From an uncultured Paracoccaceae bacterium (GTDB taxonomy: Bacteria; Pseudomonadota; Alphaproteobacteria; Rhodobacterales; Rhodobacteraceae): 64,000 nucleotides of DNA. Positions 28,044-37,312 of this stretch are shown here, piece after piece; position 1 is the stretch's first letter, and each line of letters starts with the position of its first letter. A program made the translations under genes and the position numbers. The stretch spans positions 1 to 64,000 of the forward strand of contig CANMPL010000001.1 of NCBI GenBank assembly GCA_947499715.1, read 5' to 3'. The notes under the pieces were generated by a model that saw nothing but the letters and a program-made list of their open reading frames with translations, made no database searches and had not been told where the DNA came from.

Positions 28044-28946
28044 ATGTTTGCAATTCTGGGCCTGATTGGCGTCGCTATGTCGGCCGCCGTCTTTGTTGAT
28101 TTCGGGGCAGAGGCTGAAGATGCCGACGATGAAACCCCGCAAGACGGTGACGAGCAGGTCAAGATCGTTTCGGTCAGCAGCCTGTTATCCGATGGTGGCG
28201 AGGCGATGCCCGGCACCGAAAACCTGACCCCGGGCGAAGACGGTGCCGAGGACCAGACCCAAGCGCCACAAATCATCTATGCAGGCGATGAAGACAGCAC
28301 GCTCGCCTCTGCCGCGGGCGACGATTTCTTGTATGGCGGCGAAGGTGCTGATGACATTCGCGGCGGCGCAGGCCAGGACGAATTGCACGGCGAACGGGGC
28401 GATGACGTCATTTATGGCGAAGACGGCAATGATGACATCTTTGGCCATGTGGGCGACGACACGCTCTATGGTGGTGCAGGCGACGACACACTGACCGGCG
28501 GCGACGGCCATGACCATATCGAAGGTGGCGATGGCGACGACACGCTGACGGGATACCACGGCGATGACGTGCTGATCGGTGGCAAAGGCGCGGATATGCT
28601 CAACGGTGGCGAAGGCAGTGACATCATCGACGGGCGCGACGATGACGCAAAGGACTTCCTGAACGGCGGTGCAGGGGATGACCGGATCATCGCCGGGATC
28701 GACGATCATCTGAACGGCGGAACAGGGGCGGATACCTTCGCTGTTCTGAAGGGTACGGGTGCTTTTGTGGACGACTTTGATCCTGCCGAAGACATCCTGG
28801 AAATCGCCTATGACACAGTGCCACCCATCCTGACGACGGCCTTGGGTGACGGCGGATTGACCGTATTGGCCGACGGAGAGGCTGTTGCGACCTTGGGCGG
28901 CATCACCGCTTTGGATCTGACGACGGTAAAGCTTGTGGCCCTCTGA
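28044..28946 (+). CDS. RTX-repeat (hemolysin-type) calcium-binding protein with N-terminal membrane segment
   Basis: A 300-residue acidic protein. Residues 2-19 form one hydrophobic segment, followed by an acidic linker (about 21-90), then about 13 glycine/aspartate nonapeptides of GGxGxDxUx type (about 91-235; e.g. YGGAGDDTL, EGGDGDDTL) that form a calcium-binding beta roll. The C-terminal 60 residues (FDPAEDILEI and LTTVKLVAL) resemble a type I secretion tail. The ATG at 28044 is chosen over a longer upstream frame because it opens with the hydrophobic segment. Whether it is membrane-anchored or exported is unresolved. Confidence 0.85.
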   Translation: MFAILGLIGVAMSAAVFVDFGAEAEDADDETPQDGDEQVKIVSVSSLLSDGGEAMPGTENLTPGEDGAEDQTQAPQIIYAGDEDSTLASAAGDDFLYGGEGADDIRGGAGQDELHGERGDDVIYGEDGNDDIFGHVGDDTLYGGAGDDTLTGGDGHDHIEGGDGDDTLTGYHGDDVLIGGKGADMLNGGEGSDIIDGRDDDAKDFLNGGAGDDRIIAGIDDHLNGGTGADTFAVLKGTGAFVDDFDPAEDILEIAYDTVPPILTTALGDGGLTVLADGEAVATLGGITALDLTTVKLVAL

Positions 28947-29105
28947 CTTCTGTTTTTGGGTCAGCGCGCACAAAACACTTTCCATCAGCGCAATTTTTGC
29001 CTAAACGCACGCATCTGCGCAGGGAATCCCCTTGCACGGACCCTCCAAGGGCCTTTCTGGACGACATCCCGGATCGCGCCATCACCCTTAATCAAGGAGA
29101 CCCCG

Positions 29106-29375
29106 ATGTCGATTACTGCTGAAGACAAAGCACGGATCATGAAAGAATTCGCCACCAAAGAAGGCGATACAGGATCCCCCGAAGTGCAGGTTGCCATCCT
29201 TTCCAGCCGGATCGCGACGCTGACCGAACACTTCAAGACTCACAAAAAAGACAACCATGGCCGTCGCGGTCTGCTGAAAATGGTTGCCTTGCGTCGTAAG
29301 CTTTTGGACTACACCAAAGGCAAGGACGAGGCCCGTTATCAGGACCTGATCAAGCGTCTTGGCCTGCGTCGCTAA
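29106..29375 (+). CDS. rpsO: 30S ribosomal protein S15
   Basis: An 89-residue primary 16S rRNA-binding protein. It begins [16 protein letters not shown], and [17 protein letters not shown] and [19 protein letters not shown] are the family blocks. A perfect AAGGAG lies just before the ATG. In many bacteria pnp follows directly; here two opposite-strand genes intervene. Confidence 0.98.
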   Translation: MSITAEDKARIMKEFATKEGDTGSPEVQVAILSSRIATLTEHFKTHKKDNHGRRGLLKMVALRRKLLDYTKGKDEARYQDLIKRLGLRR

Positions 29376-29401
29376 GTCGACACATCCGATTTACGAACCA
29401 A

Positions 29402-29429
29402 AAGCGCTCGCATCTCGCGGGCGTTTTTG
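29402..29429. terminator. terminator after rpsO, also facing the opposite-strand gene
   Basis: AAAA, a 7-base-pair stem (29406-29412 with 29418-29424, one G-U pair), a 5-base loop and TTTTT. The A-run on the left makes it usable for both convergent genes. Confidence 0.8.
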
Positions 29430-29431
29430 CA

Positions 29432-30799
29432 TTAGACGACCCACCTGCGAACGACCACCAGGCCGAAGAAGCCCGTCAGCAATAACGCCATGCCGCCAGG
29501 CAAGGGCACTGCGGTCGGGGCAAGTTCCGTAAGCCGATAGAATGTCCCCGTGCCTTCTAGCAGAACCCCGGCTGATCCATCGGCAAAGTTGAAGAAACGC
29601 GGATCTGCCCGGCTGCCGCCTGCCAGAGACAGCAGCGACGTTGCCGCCCCTGTGCCATCGACAAGGCTAACCGCATAGACGCTGTTCAATGTGCCGCCAA
29701 AGCCAGAGGTCGTTGCAAAAAGCCCGCCCTGCGACAGGTCGCTAAACAAAAGGTCAATGATGTCAAAGGAAACCTCGGACGCGACCGGGCCCGTCACCGC
29801 GATAAAGGTCTGTCCGTCAGGCCGCCCGAATTGGGCATAGGGCTGGATGAAACCAGCCTCTGGCATTGGGGCCGCACCAATGGCGGTTGCTGTTGTGCCG
29901 GGCGAAGACGTCGCACCATCGTTGATGTAGAATGTGCCCTCCCGGGCTTGGCCGTCGATGTTGCGGCCCCATCCAAAATTTTCGACCTCGCTAAGGTCTG
30001 TGATGTCGGCCACGTCAATGACGTTGATTTCTTCGGCGGTGGAGGCGCCGATGTCGCCAAAGGCGATCTGGGTCTTGCTGGCATCAGTATAGGTGATCTG
30101 TTGGACGTTACGCACGCCCTTGGCAGCAACCGTCACAGCACCCGAGGTGCCATCAACAATCAGCAATTTCGAGACATGTTCCCCATCCAATTGCGGGGCC
30201 GCCAACCCATCACGGTCAAAGGCAAGGTTATCACCGGTCGCCAACAAAAGGTTTCCATCTGGCAGCACCAGCATCCCGCCACCAGAATGTCCGCGCGAAG
30301 CTGTTTCAAACGCGGCAAGTTCAACGGGATCTGACAGGGTGCCATCGACACCGCGCTGATATTTATAGACCACTTGATAAACGGTCGGAGAAGCATCGTA
30401 GAGCGGATCGCTTGGCAGTTGCGAAGCGGTCATGCCAGTGGGCAAGGTGCTGGATGTGAAGGTCACAAAGACGTCCGCGCCATTGCCGTCGGCGATGTTC
30501 AGCACCGCCTCTTTGCCATCAAGTGTGATCCCGGTTGGCGCGTTGGAGGCGTCCAGCACAGTGACAAAGCCAGTTGGTGTTTGCTGTTGAACTGATCCGC
30601 GTTGGTCCACGATCAGCAAATCCCCATCTACGCTGACGGGCGAGGCAAAGTTGTTGGCGGCATCATTGGTGCCAAATTGGCCAACCTCTTCGATTTGCAA
30701 GGTCAGGCTTGAGGGCAGCACCGCGTCGGGCTTCAACGTGGCGGCCTGCGCGCCCACCGCGGTCAAGCAAAGACCAACTGCCACCAAAACCGTCTTCAT
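29432..30799 (-). CDS. secreted sugar-dehydrogenase-like beta-propeller protein with VPLP-type C-terminal sorting tail
   Basis: A 455-residue exported protein: signal peptide (cleavage near GAQAATL), then a beta-propeller with GHSGGGMLVLPDGNLLLATGDN split over two blades, a GVRNVQ motif and ENFGWGRNIDGQ, as in PQQ-dependent glucose/sorbosone dehydrogenases. The last 25 residues hold VPLPGG, a hydrophobic helix and a basic end (VVRRWVV), matching VPLPA-CTERM sorting tails recognised by exosortases. Surface attachment or processed release is expected. It lies on the strand opposite rpsO and pnp. Catalytic competence and PQQ use are not proven. Confidence 0.82.
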   Translation of the reverse strand: MKTVLVAVGLCLTAVGAQAATLKPDAVLPSSLTLQIEEVGQFGTNDAANNFASPVSVDGDLLIVDQRGSVQQQTPTGFVTVLDASNAPTGITLDGKEAVLNIADGNGADVFVTFTSSTLPTGMTASQLPSDPLYDASPTVYQVVYKYQRGVDGTLSDPVELAAFETASRGHSGGGMLVLPDGNLLLATGDNLAFDRDGLAAPQLDGEHVSKLLIVDGTSGAVTVAAKGVRNVQQITYTDASKTQIAFGDIGASTAEEINVIDVADITDLSEVENFGWGRNIDGQAREGTFYINDGATSSPGTTATAIGAAPMPEAGFIQPYAQFGRPDGQTFIAVTGPVASEVSFDIIDLLFSDLSQGGLFATTSGFGGTLNSVYAVSLVDGTGAATSLLSLAGGSRADPRFFNFADGSAGVLLEGTGTFYRLTELAPTAVPLPGGMALLLTGFFGLVVVRRWVV

Positions 30800-30863
30800 A
30801 TCAAAGCCCCAGATAAGAACCCTGTAATACTAGCCAGAAATCGGTTCGGAGTCTTCGCTTTTT

Positions 30864-32084
30864 TCAGCCGCGCTGGACCTTTGGGCCCTTTCGCAGCTGC
30901 CCACCATCAAGCAAAAACAGCACCAGACCGGCCATCAGCGCCAGCACACAGCCGATCCACGCCACACCTGCGTAGTCGGTAAACGTTGAAGAGGCCGCAA
31001 AGACGCCCGCCGCAAACATGGTGCCGCCAAAGTGCGACACCGACACCAACGCAGACCCCGCGCCGGGGCGCTTGGCCATCAAATCCTGAACGTAACCCAC
31101 GGTGACAGACAGCAAGATCCCAGCACCGATCCCGCCGGGGATAATCATGATCCACGCGTTCGCGATGCCGGGAAGCGACGCCAAGATCGCAATGAAGCTT
31201 GCGTAGATAATGACGCCGACAAAGATCATCCCTGACCGTGTCACCTTGCGCAGCATCGCGGCCGCCAACAACATCACCGGCGCCTCGACCAGCGCTACGC
31301 CGCCTGCAAACCAACCCACATCGGATTCAGATCCACCAAGGTTGTTCAGGATCAACAGGCCCAACAAGATATTATAAAGCGCGTTCACCCCGATGATGAT
31401 TGCCACCAACGCCAGCCGGATCATGACGGCAGGGTCCGAGACCTCTTTCAATGAGGCAAAGAACCCCAGACCCGATTGCTTGTTCAACGCGGATTGGTCA
31501 CGCGGCCAAGAACGCGCCACCAAAAGCAAGACAAACACATTGATGCAGGCGACAAAGCCGTAGACCGACAGCAGATCCATCCCGCCAGCCACAGCAATCG
31601 CCAGCACCGGCGGCGTCAGGCCAAAGGCCCCTGCAAAGGCCGCACGGACCAGTGACAGGCTGACGTCTTTATCAAGCTTTGGGTTATCGGCCGCAGAAAG
31701 GCTCGCCATGGCGAAATATTGCGTGAATGTCGTCGACGCGATGGGGAATAGCACCATATGCGCCAATACAAAGGTGGCCTTCGCAGGCAGAAAGAAGACG
31801 CAGGATGCCGCGACAATACCGACAGCGGTGCATCCCATCAAAAACTCGCGGTAGCGCCCGGTTTGGTCGGTGTAGATGCCCACAGCGACAGAGGCGAGCA
31901 TGCTGAACAATGCCCCGACAGTCGTGACAAGCGCATAGGCGGCATTTGAAAAGCCCAACCGCTCGATCCCGATGACCGACTGAAACGGGTTTATTGCCGC
32001 AACGGCGATCCCCATCAGCATGATGCAAAGAAAGGCAAGCCGCAGCAGGCGGTCGTTCCACGAATTGACGATGATTTGCAGCAT
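30864..32084 (-). CDS. MFS transporter
   Basis: A 406-residue inner-membrane protein with about 12 helices, beginning LQIIVNSWNDRLLRLAFLC. The loop after helix 2 reads VAVGIYTDQTGRYREF, a major facilitator superfamily A-motif variant. Its helices are rich in G, A and V, and its shape resembles sugar-efflux (Set-like) members, but the substrate is unknown. ATG at 32084 follows GGAAGGA; a longer start at 32126 is less likely. With the propeller gene it forms a two-gene minus-strand unit splitting rpsO from pnp. Confidence 0.83.
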   Translation of the reverse strand: MLQIIVNSWNDRLLRLAFLCIMLMGIAVAAINPFQSVIGIERLGFSNAAYALVTTVGALFSMLASVAVGIYTDQTGRYREFLMGCTAVGIVAASCVFFLPAKATFVLAHMVLFPIASTTFTQYFAMASLSAADNPKLDKDVSLSLVRAAFAGAFGLTPPVLAIAVAGGMDLLSVYGFVACINVFVLLLVARSWPRDQSALNKQSGLGFFASLKEVSDPAVMIRLALVAIIIGVNALYNILLGLLILNNLGGSESDVGWFAGGVALVEAPVMLLAAAMLRKVTRSGMIFVGVIIYASFIAILASLPGIANAWIMIIPGGIGAGILLSVTVGYVQDLMAKRPGAGSALVSVSHFGGTMFAAGVFAASSTFTDYAGVAWIGCVLALMAGLVLFLLDGGQLRKGPKVQRG

Positions 32085-32221
32085 GGGGCCGGTCCTTCCC
32101 GTCCTTCTTACGGGGCTGACATTCAATTAGCGAGTGCAAGGTGACGCGCACCCGGTGCTGCGTGCACACACAACGCTTCCCATCAAGCAAAAACTCATGT
32201 ATGGCCCCCGCATCTGAGACG

Positions 32222-32243
32222 TGGCGCCTCGACCCCGGCGCCA
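32222..32243 (+). promoter_or_regulatory. leader stem-loop upstream of pnp
   Basis: TGGCGCC (32222-32228) pairs perfectly with GGCGCCA (32237-32243) over an 8-base loop, about 87 bases before pnp. In E. coli the pnp leader carries an RNase III target hairpin for autoregulation; this smaller hairpin may play a comparable role, which is an inference. Confidence 0.4.
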
Positions 32244-32329
32244 TACAAAGGATAGGGGTCGGCGGCATGGGGCCGCCAATTCATAGGGCACTCGGACCGC
32301 CGAGATTGGCCCAATCAGAAAGACGATAG

Positions 32330-34462
32330 ATGTTCAACGAAGTGAAAAAATCCATCCAGTGGGGTCCTGAGACCTTAACACTGGAAACAGGCAAGGTTGC
32401 CCGTCAAGCCGACGGTTCAGTCATTGCCACGCTGGGCGAAACCAGCGTTATGGCCAACGTGACGTTTGCCAAAAAGCCAAAGCCGGGTCAGGACTTCTTC
32501 CCGCTGACCGTGCACTACCAGGAAAAATACTATGCAGCCGGTAAAGTCCCCGGTGGCTTCTTCAAGCGCGAAGCGCGTCCCACTGAAAAAGAGACGCTGA
32601 CAGCCCGCTTGATCGACCGTCCAATCCGCCCGCTGTTCGTCCCCGGCTTCAAGCATGAAGTTCTGGTGATGTGCACCGTGCTGAGCCACGATCTGGTCAA
32701 CGACCCCGATATGGTCGCGATGATCGCCGCCTCTGCTGCGCTGACAATTTCCGGCGCGCCATTCATGGGCCCAATCGCCGCTTGCCGCGTGGGTTATGAA
32801 GATGGTGATTACATCCTGAACCCTGAAATGGACGACATGCACAACCTGCGCATGAACCCAGAGCAGCGTTTGGACCTTGTTGTTGCGGGCACCAAAGACG
32901 CCGTGATGATGGTGGAATCAGAAGCCTACGAGCTGACCGAAGACGAAATGCTGGGCGCCGTGACTTTCGCACACGAGCAAATCCAGCCCGTCATCGACCT
33001 GATCATTGATCTGGCCGAAGATGCCGCGAAAGAGCCGTTTGACTTCCAGCCGCCAGATTACTCTGATCTGTCCGCAGCCGTGAAGGCCGCTGGCGAAGAC
33101 AAGATGCGTGCCGCTTATGCCATTCTGGACAAGCAAGAGCGCACCGGTGCAGTGGCGCAAGCCAAGGCCGACATTGTTGAGGCCCTGACCGAAGAACAGC
33201 AGGCCGATGCAAACCTTGGTTCCGCCCTCAAAGGTCTGGAATCATCCATCCTGCGCGGCGCTGTCGTGAAGGAAGGCAAGCGGATCGATGGTCGTAAGCT
33301 CGACGAAATCCGCGATATCGTGTCCGAGACCGGCATCCTGCCACGGACCCACGGTTCGGCGCTGTTCACACGCGGCGAAACCCAAGGTCTGGTTGTGACC
33401 ACACTGGGTACTGGCGACGACGAACAGATGATCGACGCACTGTCGGGCATGTATAAGTCGAACTTCATGCTGCACTACAACTTCCCTCCCTATTCGGTTG
33501 GTGAAGCTGGCCGCGTGGGCCCTCCCGGACGTCGTGAAATCGGCCATGGTAAGCTTGCTTGGCGCGCGCTTCAGGCGGTTCTGCCTGCGGCAACCGACTT
33601 CCCCTATACCATCCGTCTGGTGTCAGAGATCACTGAATCCAACGGCTCATCCTCGATGGCCTCCGTTTGCGGTGGTTCCTTGTCGATGATGGACGCAGGT
33701 GTGCCGCTGAAGAACGCGGTTGCCGGTGTGGCAATGGGTCTGGTCATGGAAGACGATGGCGAATACGCGATCCTGTCCGACATTCTGGGTGACGAAGACC
33801 ACCTTGGCGACATGGACTTTAAGGTTGCTGGTACCGAAAACGGCATCACGTCCTTGCAGATGGACATCAAGATCGCAGGCATCACGCCAGAGATCATGTC
33901 CAAAGCACTGGAACAGGCGAAAGCAGGCCGGATGCACATCCTTGGCGAGATGGGCAAAGCCCTGACAGGCGCCAAAGATCTGGGCGTGCACGCACCCAAG
34001 ATCGAAACGATGCAGATCAACACAGACAAGATCCGTGAAGTTATCGGCTCTGGCGGTAAGGTCATCCGCGAAATCGTGGAAGTCTCCGGTGCAAAGGTCG
34101 ATATCAACGACGACGGTATCATCAAGATCGCATCCAACGACGCCGACGCCATCAAAAAGGCCCACGACATGATCTGGTCCATTGTTGCCGAGCCCGAAGA
34201 GGGCAAGGTCTACAAAGGCACGGTCGTGAAACTGGTCGATTTTGGTGCTTTCGTGAACTTCTTTGGCAAGCGCGACGGCCTTGTGCACGTCAGCCAGATC
34301 GAAAACCGCCGCTTGAACCACCCTTCCGACGTCCTCAAAGAGGGTCAGGAAGTCTGGGTCAAACTGCTGGGCTTTGATGATCGCGGCAAGGTCCGCCTGT
34401 CGATGAAAGTCGTCGATCAGGAAACCGGCGAAGAAGCCAAAAAAGAAGAAGCAGAGGGCTAA
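32330..34462 (+). CDS. pnp: polyribonucleotide nucleotidyltransferase (PNPase)
   Basis: A 710-residue 3'-5' phosphorolytic exoribonuclease. Two RNase PH-like domains flank a helical linker ([13 protein letters not shown] and the FTRGETQ and [11 protein letters not shown] blocks), followed by a KH domain (about 560-615, [11 protein letters not shown]) and an S1 domain (about 624-692, [11 protein letters not shown]). It acts in RNA decay, usually with RNase E. Coding bias is that of a highly expressed gene. A strong GAAA-tetraloop terminator follows. Confidence 0.98.
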   Translation: MFNEVKKSIQWGPETLTLETGKVARQADGSVIATLGETSVMANVTFAKKPKPGQDFFPLTVHYQEKYYAAGKVPGGFFKREARPTEKETLTARLIDRPIRPLFVPGFKHEVLVMCTVLSHDLVNDPDMVAMIAASAALTISGAPFMGPIAACRVGYEDGDYILNPEMDDMHNLRMNPEQRLDLVVAGTKDAVMMVESEAYELTEDEMLGAVTFAHEQIQPVIDLIIDLAEDAAKEPFDFQPPDYSDLSAAVKAAGEDKMRAAYAILDKQERTGAVAQAKADIVEALTEEQQADANLGSALKGLESSILRGAVVKEGKRIDGRKLDEIRDIVSETGILPRTHGSALFTRGETQGLVVTTLGTGDDEQMIDALSGMYKSNFMLHYNFPPYSVGEAGRVGPPGRREIGHGKLAWRALQAVLPAATDFPYTIRLVSEITESNGSSSMASVCGGSLSMMDAGVPLKNAVAGVAMGLVMEDDGEYAILSDILGDEDHLGDMDFKVAGTENGITSLQMDIKIAGITPEIMSKALEQAKAGRMHILGEMGKALTGAKDLGVHAPKIETMQINTDKIREVIGSGGKVIREIVEVSGAKVDINDDGIIKIASNDADAIKKAHDMIWSIVAEPEEGKVYKGTVVKLVDFGAFVNFFGKRDGLVHVSQIENRRLNHPSDVLKEGQEVWVKLLGFDDRGKVRLSMKVVDQETGEEAKKEEAEG

Positions 34463-34486
34463 GTCCGCTTCATTGCTTAATCGAGG

Positions 34487-34512
34487 GCCCCGGTGGAAAC
34501 ACCGGGGCTTTT
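34487..34512 (+). terminator. rho-independent terminator of pnp
   Basis: A perfect 9-base-pair stem (34487-34495 with 34500-34508) closed by a GAAA tetraloop, followed by TTTT and a second T-rich stretch. Confidence 0.9.
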
Positions 34513-34656
34513 GTCGTTTTGGCACGCACTTCCAAAGAAGCGATGACGCGGTGTGCGATTGGTCCATGCCACACCGGACAGGGCATCATCACCTGATGCG
34601 TAATTTTCTTGTTCTCAGCCCCGCCTGAATCGTTAGGTTGTTACCAAGAGGAAGGC

Positions 34657-36546
34657 ATGGAATCACTTACACTTAGTTACGAAATGATGGCGGTGCTCGC
34701 GCTGCTGGCGTTGACCGTGTTCCTGTTTGTCTCTGAAATCATCCGCATTGATCTGGCCGCGGTCCTCGTCATGGTTCTGCTTGGCGGGTTGAGTTATATG
34801 CCCGGGTTGGGAAACCTTGCCGAAGTCTCGTCCCTGTTTTCCGGTTTCTCCTCGAACGCGGTGATGTCGATTATCGCGGTGATGATCATCGGTGCAGGCC
34901 TCGACAAAACCGGGCTGATGTCCAAAGTCGCGGCCCTGATCATCAAGCGGGGCGGCACGACCGAAGCGCGGATTATTCCCATCGTGTCCGGTGTTGTCGG
35001 CGTCATCAGTTCGTTCATGCAGAATGTCGGCGCCGCCGCACTTTTCCTTCCGGTCATGAGCCGGATTTCTGCCCGCACCGAAATCCCGATGAGCCGCCTG
35101 CTGATGCCCATGGGCTTTTGCGCGATCCTGGGCGGGACGATCACCATGGTCGGCTCTTCCCCTTTGATCTTGCTGAACGACCTGCTCATTGCCTCGAATG
35201 AAACACTGCCTGCCGACCAGCAAATGGAAACCTTTGGTCTGTTTTCTGTCACACCGGTCGGGTTGATGCTGGTCACGACCGGTGTTCTGTATTTCGTGCT
35301 GTTTGGGCGATGGGTTCTGCCGTCGCAGCGGGATCGCGGGGCCGACGCGGGCTCTGCCAGATCAATGCAGGCCTATGTTGAAAACACCTACGGTCTGCGC
35401 GCTGATATGTTCGAGATACGCGTGCCCGAAGGGTCCATCCTGATCGGGCACACCCTGTCTGACCTGATGGTCGCACATCACATGTATATCCTTGGCACGT
35501 CCTACCGGGGTCACAAGGTGATCGCACCGATGGCAGATACCACGATTGAGGCCCCTGCCCGGTTGGCGGTGCTGGGCCTGCGCCGCGTGGTGATGGAGGA
35601 ATTCGCGGAACCCTACGGTCTTGAAATCATGCCGCAACTGGACGTCTTCGCAGATGATTTCGCATCGACCCAATCGGGCGTGGCAGAGGTTGTGATCCCC
35701 CCCGGTTCCGCTGTGATCGGCAAGGCGCCGATTGATCTGCGCTTGCGCCAATCCCACGGGCTATCTTTGCTGGCAATTCACCGCGGCGAAGAAACCATGA
35801 GCCATGTGGAAACCGAAAACCACGTCGCCACTCATATCGGCAAGGTGCCATTTCAGGCCGGCGATACAGCCGTTGTGCACGTGCAGTGGGACAGGCTGAC
35901 CCGGCTCAAATCAGATCGCAACTTTGTGGTTGTGACCTCTGACTTTCCGCAGGAAGAGTTGCGCCCGCACAAAGTGGGCTGGGCGCTGGTGTTCTTCTTG
36001 CTGGCACTTGGGTTGATCCTGTTTTCGAACGTGCAGCTTTCGCTTTGCCTGCTGACCGGGGCAGTGGGCATGATCATCAGTCGTGTGCTGTCGATCGACG
36101 AGGCCTACGCCGCCGTCAGTTGGAGCACGGTCTTCCTGCTTGCCTCGCTCATCCCGCTTGGGCAGGCGGTGCAAAACACTGGCACCGCAAACTGGATCGC
36201 GGCCTATGTCCTGATCCTGTTGGATGGCTGGCCCCTATGGGCGCTTCAAGCGGGGCTCGCGGTTTTGGCCACGATCTTTACGCTTGTGATGTCGAACGTC
36301 GGGGCCACGGTCTTGCTTGTGCCGCTGGCCGTTTCGATTGCCATTTCCGCGGGCGGGGACCCTGCCGTCTTTGCCCTGACGGTCGCGATATCTACGTCCA
36401 ATTCGTTCCTGATCCCGACCCATCAGGTGAACGCCTTGATCATGGGTCCCGCTGGCTACCGCGTGATTGATTTTGTCCGCTCAGGTGGGATCATGACGAT
36501 CCTGTTCCTGATCGTTTCCATGACCGGGCTGACATTGTTCTTTTAG
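34657..36546 (+). CDS. SLC13/CitT-type permease with two TrkA-C domains
   Basis: A 629-residue inner-membrane transporter. N-terminal membrane half (about residues 5-205, with FSGFSSNAVMSIIAVMIIGAGL and a second FMQNVGAAALFLPVM), a central soluble region (about 220-400) with two TrkA-C/RCK-C regulatory domains (PEGSILIGHTLSDL; PPGSAVIGKAPIDLRL), then the C-terminal membrane half (about 430-629, MSNVGATVLLVPLA and STSNSFLIPTHQVNA). Such proteins carry di/tricarboxylates, sulfate or related anions with sodium. The ATG at 34657 follows AGAGGAAGG. The substrate is not determined. Confidence 0.87.
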   Translation: MESLTLSYEMMAVLALLALTVFLFVSEIIRIDLAAVLVMVLLGGLSYMPGLGNLAEVSSLFSGFSSNAVMSIIAVMIIGAGLDKTGLMSKVAALIIKRGGTTEARIIPIVSGVVGVISSFMQNVGAAALFLPVMSRISARTEIPMSRLLMPMGFCAILGGTITMVGSSPLILLNDLLIASNETLPADQQMETFGLFSVTPVGLMLVTTGVLYFVLFGRWVLPSQRDRGADAGSARSMQAYVENTYGLRADMFEIRVPEGSILIGHTLSDLMVAHHMYILGTSYRGHKVIAPMADTTIEAPARLAVLGLRRVVMEEFAEPYGLEIMPQLDVFADDFASTQSGVAEVVIPPGSAVIGKAPIDLRLRQSHGLSLLAIHRGEETMSHVETENHVATHIGKVPFQAGDTAVVHVQWDRLTRLKSDRNFVVVTSDFPQEELRPHKVGWALVFFLLALGLILFSNVQLSLCLLTGAVGMIISRVLSIDEAYAAVSWSTVFLLASLIPLGQAVQNTGTANWIAAYVLILLDGWPLWALQAGLAVLATIFTLVMSNVGATVLLVPLAVSIAISAGGDPAVFALTVAISTSNSFLIPTHQVNALIMGPAGYRVIDFVRSGGIMTILFLIVSMTGLTLFF

Positions 36547-36685
36547 ACCTGTCGCTGGCAGGCCAGTGTGCCCAACTTCCCACACTGCGCAGCTGCGGCG
36601 AAAATCTCCCTATCGGTGGATCCGGGCAGCGATGCTATTGCAAAGCACATAAAAAGCCCGAAACGGGCAAGGACGAGCAGGTCTT

Positions 36686-37243
36686 ATGATGTTGACACGA
36701 CGACGCTTTACCGCCGCGGCTGCGGCCTCTTTTCTTGCGGCCCCTTCGGTTGCGAACGCGGCTTGGTTGCCGTGGAAGTTTCGCCCGAAAGAGGTTGATG
36801 TAAACGACGATTTGCCAGCGGGTGAGATCCACGTCGTTAAGGATGATTTCTTTCTTTACTGGACTTTGGGCAATGGCCGCGCGCGGCGCTACGGCATCGC
36901 TATCGGCGATGAGGGTCGCAATCCCACAGGTGTACTGACGATCCGCAGAAAGGCCGAATGGCCAAGCTGGGTGCCGACCCGGAACATGGTCCGGCTGGAG
37001 CCAGAGATTTACGGTCCCTACAGAGATGGATTGCCCGGCGGCCACCCCAAGAACCCAATGGGAAGCCGTGCGTTATATCTGCATGACAACATAGGCAGAG
37101 ACACATTCTTTCGCATTCATGGCACGCCGCAGCCTGAAACGATTGGCAAAAGCTTCTCCTCGGGCTGCGTGCGCCTGACGAACGAACATGTGGCAGAGCT
37201 ATATGACTTGGTTCCCGTGAATACCCACGTCTTCCTGTTCTAA
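36686..37243 (+). CDS. L,D-transpeptidase (YkuD family)
   Basis: A 185-residue periplasmic enzyme with a twin-arginine-like signal (LTRRRFTAAAAASF) and the YkuD catalytic block HGTPQPETIG followed by SSGCVRLTN, with nucleophile Cys at about residue 161. It would form 3-3 crosslinks in peptidoglycan or attach a protein to it. ATG at 36686 (MMLTRRRF) is chosen; the second Met is an alternative. Confidence 0.93.
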   Translation: MMLTRRRFTAAAAASFLAAPSVANAAWLPWKFRPKEVDVNDDLPAGEIHVVKDDFFLYWTLGNGRARRYGIAIGDEGRNPTGVLTIRRKAEWPSWVPTRNMVRLEPEIYGPYRDGLPGGHPKNPMGSRALYLHDNIGRDTFFRIHGTPQPETIGKSFSSGCVRLTNEHVAELYDLVPVNTHVFLF

Positions 37244-37312
37244 ATCAGGACCGAAACTAACAATATCTCAATACTCGCGATCTAGGTTCCGCGCAGGGAA
37301 TGCTTTGCGAGC

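Noticed and set aside
28345-28660. Tandem repeats in the RTX gene as a CRISPR-like or satellite array
   Set aside because: The periodic pattern is 27-base units encoding calcium-binding nonapeptides, with codon-level variation expected of protein repeats.
33647-34567. 306-codon minus-strand open frame across pnp
   Set aside because: It is antisense to highly conserved pnp and extends through its terminator; no ribosome binding site or family match.
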